A DNA stretch of 17,788 nt from AA29 sp041481445 (GTDB lineage: Bacteria > Acidobacteriota > Vicinamibacteria > Fen-336): positions 1 to 17,788 of the forward strand of contig JBGPBV010000138.1 of the NCBI GenBank assembly GCA_041481445.1, written 5' to 3'. Positions 14,516 to 17,788 of the stretch are shown here, piece by piece. A program made the translations under genes and the position numbers. Numbering within the stretch: position 1 is the stretch's first letter; each line of letters starts with the position of its first letter. The notes below the pieces were generated by a model. That model was not told where the DNA came from and did no database searches. It saw nothing but the letters and a program-made list of their open reading frames with translations.

Positions 14516-14546
14516 CCATTTCCCCTTCCAGTTTCCCTGACCCACC
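14509..14546 (+). terminator. C/T-rich, G-poor tract; possible Rho-utilisation site
   Basis: This tract is almost free of G and rich in TC and CC steps, unlike anything else in the window. It follows the closing stem of the putative RNA. Such tracts on a nascent transcript are typical Rho-loading sites, so it may end the sigma-54 transcript before gmd. Confidence 0.35.
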
Positions 14547-14582
14547 TGGGGTCCGCGTACTCGGCCATCTTCCCCCCCGGAT

Positions 14583-14588
14583 TAGAAT
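14583..14588 (+). promoter_or_regulatory. gmd: Putative -10 box (TAGAAT) at the gmd start
   Basis: TAGAAT overlaps the ATG at 14587. The same ten bases GGATTAGAAT also occur at 329-338. If it is a -10, transcription starts near 14595 and the ATG at 14587 is not in the mRNA, favouring initiation further in. Confidence 0.4.
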
Positions 14589-15606
14589 GGACCTTTTCGC
14601 CCGAACGGGCGGGAGGTCACCCCTGAGCGCGCGCAAGGCGTTCGTCACCGGGATCACGGGCCAGGACGGCAGCTACCTGGCCGAGCTGCTCCTCGAAAAG
14701 GGTTACGAGGTGCACGGGCTGGTCCGCCGCAGCAGCTCGTTCAACACCTGGCGCATCGACCACGTGCGCGACCACCTGGTCCTGCACTACGGCGACCTCG
14801 TCGACCAGAACAGCCTGATGCGGACGCTGGAGAAGGTCGGCCCGGACGAGGTCTACAACCTGGCCGCGCAGAGCCACGTCAAGGTCTCCTTCGAGATGCC
14901 GGAGTACACCGCCAGCGTGACCGCGCTCGGAGTGCTGCGCCTCCTCGACGCCGTGCGCGAGCTCGAGCTCAAGCCGCGCGTCTACCAGGCGGGCAGCTCC
15001 GAGATGTACGGCCTGGTCCAGGAGACCCCCCAGACCGAGAGGACGCCGTTCCATCCGCGCTCGCCCTACGGGACGGCCAAGGTGTTCGGGCACTGGATGG
15101 CCGTGAACTACCGCGAGGGCTACGGGATGCACGCCTCCAACGGCATCCTCTTCAACCACGAGAGCCCGCGGCGGGGCGAGAACTTCGTGACCCGCAAGAT
15201 CACGATGGCGGTGGCGGCGATCAAGCACGGGCGCGAGCGCGAGCTGCACCTCGGCAACCTGGAGGCCAAGCGCGACTGGGGTTACGCCCGGGACTACGTG
15301 GACGCCATGTGGCGGATGCTGCAGCAGGAGCAGCCCGACGACTACGTGGTGGCGACGGGGGAGACGCACTCCGTGCGGGAGTTCCTCGAGGAGGCCTTCT
15401 CCCACGTCGGCCTCCACTGGCAGGACCACGTGAAGGTCGATCCGAAGTACTTCCGTCCCGCGGAAGTGGACGTGCTGCTCGGCGATCCCGGCAAGGCGCG
15501 CACGAAGCTGGGCTGGACGCCCAGCGTGACCTTCCGTGACCTCGTCCGCCTGATGGTGGATGCGGACATGGAGAACGGCGGACGACCTCAGCGCCCGCGC
15601 AGCTGA
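14587..15606 (+). CDS. gmd: GDP-mannose 4,6-dehydratase
   Basis: The product is an extended short-chain dehydrogenase with NAD(P)-binding TGITGQDGSYLAELL, then VRRSSSFNTWRIDH, VYNLAAQSHVKVSFE, the catalytic AGSSEMYG and SPYGTAK (Tyr-x3-Lys) segments and LFNHESPRRGENFVTRKIT, all diagnostic of Gmd. It converts GDP-D-mannose to GDP-4-keto-6-deoxymannose for fucose, rhamnose or perosamine in surface polysaccharide. Length from ATG 14587 is 339 residues, with a non-conserved MDLFARTGGRSP leader and no ribosome site. An in-frame CTG at 14623 has GGGAGG 7 bases upstream and starts exactly at the conserved SARKAFVTGITG. Either start is possible; the ATG is given by convention. No reductase or epimerase partner is adjacent. 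Confidence 0.93.
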   Translation: MDLFARTGGRSPLSARKAFVTGITGQDGSYLAELLLEKGYEVHGLVRRSSSFNTWRIDHVRDHLVLHYGDLVDQNSLMRTLEKVGPDEVYNLAAQSHVKVSFEMPEYTASVTALGVLRLLDAVRELELKPRVYQAGSSEMYGLVQETPQTERTPFHPRSPYGTAKVFGHWMAVNYREGYGMHASNGILFNHESPRRGENFVTRKITMAVAAIKHGRERELHLGNLEAKRDWGYARDYVDAMWRMLQQEQPDDYVVATGETHSVREFLEEAFSHVGLHWQDHVKVDPKYFRPAEVDVLLGDPGKARTKLGWTPSVTFRDLVRLMVDADMENGGRPQRPRS

Positions 15607-15614
15607 GGCTCCAC

Positions 15615-16773
15615 ATGGGACGGTACCCCGCACTGGTCTCTCTGCTGGCCGGCGTGTGTCACGCCGTGGCCCTCCATGCCGCCGAGCCGTCCTCTCCGCG
15701 TGCCCGCGACCTCGGCGTTCCCTTCCCCTTCGGCGGCACGGGAGCCTGGAACGCGATCACGGACGTGCCCGGAGTCGCCGTGGGGCAGGTGACGCTGATC
15801 GAGGGCGACTCCGTGCGCACGGGGCTCACCGCGATCCTGCCCCGCGGCCGCGGCGAGGAGGCCACGCGTCCCTGTTTCGGGGCCGTGTTCTCCCTCAACG
15901 GCAACGGAGAGATGACCGGCACCGCCTGGGTGCGCGAGTCGGGGCTGGTCGAAGGGCCCGTCGTGCTGACCAACACGAACTCGGTGGGCGTGGTGCGGGA
16001 TGCCGTCATCCGCTACGCGGCGCGGCGGTGGCCGCCCCCGCCGGGCGGAGACTGGACGTTCTGGTCGCTGCCGATCGTGGCCGAGACCTGGGACGGACCC
16101 CTCAACGACATCTACGATCCGCACGTCCGGCCGGCACGTGGCGAGCGCGCTGGACACCGCGGCCTCGGGACCGGTCGCGGAAGGCAACGTCGGCGGCGGC
16201 ACCGGCATGGTCTGCTACGGGTTCAAGGGCGGGATCGGCACCGCCTCCCGCGTGCTGGCGAAGCCGGACGGCGGCTACACCGTCGGCGTCCTCGTGCAGG
16301 CCAACCACGGCCGCCGGCATCAGCTCCTGGTCGCGGGGATCCCGGTGGGGGAGGAGATGCGCGAGGGGGCCCCGACCGGCGGCGAGATGGGATCGATCCT
16401 CATCGTGGTGGCGACGGACGCACCGCTGCTGCCGCACCAGCTCGAGCGGCTGGCCCGGCGCGCCGCGCTCGGCCTCGGCCGCACGGGCAGCGTGGCCGGC
16501 AACGGGTCGGGCGACCTGTTCCTCGCCTTCTCGACCGCGAACCCGCGCGCGGGCGAGAGCGAGGGCACGGTACCCCTGACGATGCTCCCGAACGACCGCA
16601 TGGACCCGCTGTTCGAGGCCGTCGTGGGCGCCACCGAGGAGGCGATCGTCAACGCGCTGGTGGCGGCGCGGACCATGACCGGCTTCCGCGGGTACACCGT
16701 GCCCGCGCTGCCGCACGATCGGCTGCGGGAGATCCTGGGACGCCACGGGCGGCTGCGCCCGCCGGCTCGGTAG
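15615..16773 (+). pseudogene. DmpA/P1 family (S58) aminopeptidase, apparently frameshifted
   Basis: The first frame (15615 to about 16127) encodes a signal peptide (cleavage near ALHAA) and the P1-family opening: ARDLGVPFPFGG, NAITDVPGVAVGQVTLIEGD, NTNSVGVVRDAV, LPIVAETWDGPLNDIYDPHV. The rest of the enzyme continues in the +1 frame from about 16132: HVASALDTAASGPVAEGN, GGGTGMVCYGFKGGIGTASR, VLVQANHGRR, GSILIVVATDAPLLPHQ, GSGDLFLAFSTAN, up to the stop at 16771. Removing one base from the CGGCCG at 16128-16133 restores a product of 385 residues. The Gly-Ser at which these Ntn-fold enzymes cleave themselves is intact (Ser codon 16393-16395). It starts 8 bases after gmd with a GAGG. It may be a true pseudogene, an assembly error or a recoded gene. 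Confidence 0.85.
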
Positions 16774-16777
16774 CCGG
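16762..16777. terminator. Small hairpin at convergent gene ends
   Basis: CCGGCT (16762-16767) and AGCCGG (16772-16777) form a 6-bp stem with loop CGGT, overlapping the stop of the peptidase gene and lying 10 bases from the stop of the convergent DUF1304 gene. There is no T-run on either side, so termination activity is uncertain. Confidence 0.35.
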
Positions 16778-16786
16778 TCCTCCCGG

Positions 16787-17152
16787 TCAGGGCCTCGAGG
16801 CCAGGACGAGCCCGAGGGCGACGACGGCAGGAAGGGCCTGGACGATCAGGATGCGCCGGGAGACGGTGAGGGCCCCGAACGCCCCGGCCACGATCACGCA
16901 GACGAGGAAGAAGACCTTGATCGAGACCGTGAACGGCGGAGCGGCCAGGAGGCCCCAGGCCAGGCCGGCGGCCAGGAAGCCGTTGTAGAGCCCCTGGTTC
17001 GCGGCGAGGGAAGCGGAAGCCCGCGCCCGGTCTTCGGTCTGTCGGAACGTGCGGAGCCCCAGCGGCTTCGTCCACAGGAACATCTCGAGCACGAGGAACC
17101 ACACGTGCTCGAGAGCGACCACGATCACCAATGCGTCGGCCAGCGCCCTCAC
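16787..17152 (-). CDS. DUF1304 family membrane protein
   Basis: The 121-residue product has four predicted membrane helices (about residues 4-26, 53-72, 77-95 and 100-118). LEHVWFLVLEMFLWTKPLG followed by ANQGLYNGFLAAGLAWGL is the signature of the DUF1304 family (PF06993), small integral membrane proteins of unknown function. The start is GTG 17152, supported by AAGGAGGG 6 bases upstream on the minus strand. It converges on the DmpA-type gene with 13 bases between stops and diverges from the gene at 17316. It is transcribed alone. Confidence 0.88.
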   Translation of the reverse strand: MRALADALVIVVALEHVWFLVLEMFLWTKPLGLRTFRQTEDRARASASLAANQGLYNGFLAAGLAWGLLAAPPFTVSIKVFFLVCVIVAGAFGALTVSRRILIVQALPAVVALGLVLASRP

Positions 17153-17229
17153 GAAGTCCCTCCTTCCTGCTCGGCGCCGATCGTCTCATGGGGGGATCGG
17201 GGTCGCGAATCGGGCGGGGACGCCGCCGC

Positions 17230-17258
17230 TTGACCGCCGTGGGCCGGGGGCGTAGCGT
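17230..17258 (+). promoter_or_regulatory. -35/-10 promoter for the tail-fibre-like gene
   Basis: TTGACC (17230-17235) and TAGCGT (17253-17258) are separated by 17 bases, the optimal sigma-70 spacing. Transcription would start near 17265, about 50 bases before ATG 17316. It is the only promoter in the window with a clear -35. Upstream, CCGATC (17177-17182) and GATCGG (17195-17200) form an inverted repeat that could be an operator. Confidence 0.55.
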
Positions 17259-17315
17259 GACATCGCACGGCAGGCCTCCCTTCGTTTCGTCGCCATCGCA
17301 GTGCTGGGGGATCCG

Positions 17316-17788
17316 ATGAGACGATGGCGAGCCGTTGCGTGTCTGGTCGCGGTCGCGGTGCCGCCTTCGGCGGCGCAAGCCCAGGGGACGCTCGGCACGG
17401 CCTTCACCTACCAGGGCCGTATGACCAATGCCGGTACCCCCGCCAGCGGCAGCTACGACCTCCTTTTCATCCTCTTCGACGCCGATGCGGGCGGCTCGCA
17501 GGTCGGCCCCAACGTCACGAAGCCCGGCGTTGCCGTCACGAGCGGGCTGTTCACGGTGAGCCTGGACTTCGGCGCCGCATTTACCGGCGGCAAGCGCTGG
17601 CTGGAGATCGCCGTGCGCCCGGGCGGCAGCACCGGCGACTACACGATCCTCTCGCCCCGCCAGGAGCTGACGCCCAGCCCCAACGCCCTGTTCAGCGCCG
17701 TCACCGGCGATACCACCGTGCAGCGAAGATCGGTGCCCCCCACCTGCCCGGCCGGGCAATACCTCCAGTCCCTGGCCCCCGACGGCAC
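17316..17788 (+). CDS. Secreted tail-fibre-like surface protein, N-terminal part (partial)
   Basis: Translation from ATG 17316 stays open to the window end (157 codons). A Sec signal peptide (RAVACLVAVAVPPSAAQAQ) is followed by FTYQGRMTNAGTPASGSYDL, then a GLFTVSLDFG strand, then RWLEIAVRPGG and SPRQELTPSPNALFSAV. I recall this pattern from many large predicted secreted proteins of soil bacteria, where it precedes repetitive, trimeric autotransporter-like or collagen-like and tail-fibre-type regions. PPTCPAGQYLQSLAPDG at the window edge resembles the usual transition into the next region. The ribosome site is a GGGGGA. The function is unknown, possibly surface adhesion. The gene continues beyond the window. 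Confidence 0.7.
   Translation, partial: MRRWRAVACLVAVAVPPSAAQAQGTLGTAFTYQGRMTNAGTPASGSYDLLFILFDADAGGSQVGPNVTKPGVAVTSGLFTVSLDFGAAFTGGKRWLEIAVRPGGSTGDYTILSPRQELTPSPNALFSAVTGDTTVQRRSVPPTCPAGQYLQSLAPDG

Larger units (their letters stand above)
14175..14586. other. 412-base intergenic region with regulatory and RNA-like structure
   Basis: This is the longest stretch without a convincing gene. Its composition is less GC-biased than the flanks, and the open frames across it show no recognisable protein. In order it holds a TTATCC/GGATAA inverted repeat, a -24/-12 promoter, a region of about 160 bases with pairing ends and internal stems, a C/T-rich G-poor tract and a TAGAAT box next to the gmd gene. 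Each is listed separately. Confidence 0.6.

Noticed and set aside
12762..14657. A 631-codon minus-strand frame opposite the response regulator and intergenic region
   Set aside because: It covers a certain sigma-54 regulator on the other strand and shows no protein-family pattern.
17180..17325. The 10-mer ATGAGACGAT present at 17316-17325 and, inverted, at 17180-17189
   Set aside because: A single short match near two starts on opposite strands could be chance; nothing else in the flanks is shared.

Overview
The window is a chromosomal stretch from a very GC-rich Gram-negative bacterium. By eye it is about 70% GC, with a strong G/C bias at third codon positions. An outer-membrane beta-barrel, two lipoproteins and a sigma-54 activator point to a diderm. 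The gene mix (PspA, DmpA-type peptidase, DUF1304, split nitrate/taurine-type ABC ATPase, tail-fibre-like surface protein) resembles soil or sediment lineages such as Acidobacteriota, Rokubacteria/Methylomirabilota or deltaproteobacteria. No marker here decides between them. I see no tRNA, rRNA, insertion sequence, integrase, CRISPR array or phage module.

Layout. (1) 1-841, minus strand: the 5' end of a glutamate-synthase-type glutaminase gene and a MaoC dehydratase. (2) 1050-1775: an outer-membrane beta-barrel protein. (3) 1894-3823: an apparent operon of an ABC ATPase, its detached AAA-associated C-terminal domain and a DedA-like membrane protein. (4) 3871-5583: an S41 C-terminal processing peptidase, followed by a long perfect hairpin. 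(5) 5686-6953: PspA/IM30 and a GNAT acetyltransferase. (6) 7038-9824: uvrA. (7) 9932-12227: a secreted HEAT-repeat protein and a TPR lipoprotein. (8) 12244-12762, minus strand: a lipoprotein, divergent from (9) 12801-14174, a sigma-54-dependent response regulator. (10) 14175-14586: a 412-base intergenic region with a well-formed -24/-12 promoter and a potentially structured transcript. (11) 14587-15606: GDP-mannose 4,6-dehydratase. (12) 15615-16773: a DmpA/P1-type peptidase with an apparent frameshift. (13) 16787-17152, minus strand: a DUF1304 membrane protein. (14) 17316 to the window end: the start of a secreted tail-fibre-like protein.

Several genes are preceded by a similar extended -10 box (TGnTATCAT or a close variant, or TAGAAT) with no clear -35, and this looks like the local housekeeping promoter. 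Many products act at the envelope: beta-barrel, DedA-like protein, periplasmic protease, PspA, HEAT and TPR proteins, lipoproteins and sugar-nucleotide synthesis. The most interesting stretch is 14175-14586. Directly behind the sigma-54 activator gene lie a possible activator site, a -24/-12 promoter, a region of about 160 bases whose ends can pair and which holds several internal stems, and a C/T-rich tail. This may be a sigma-54-controlled small RNA or regulatory leader, but that is inference.
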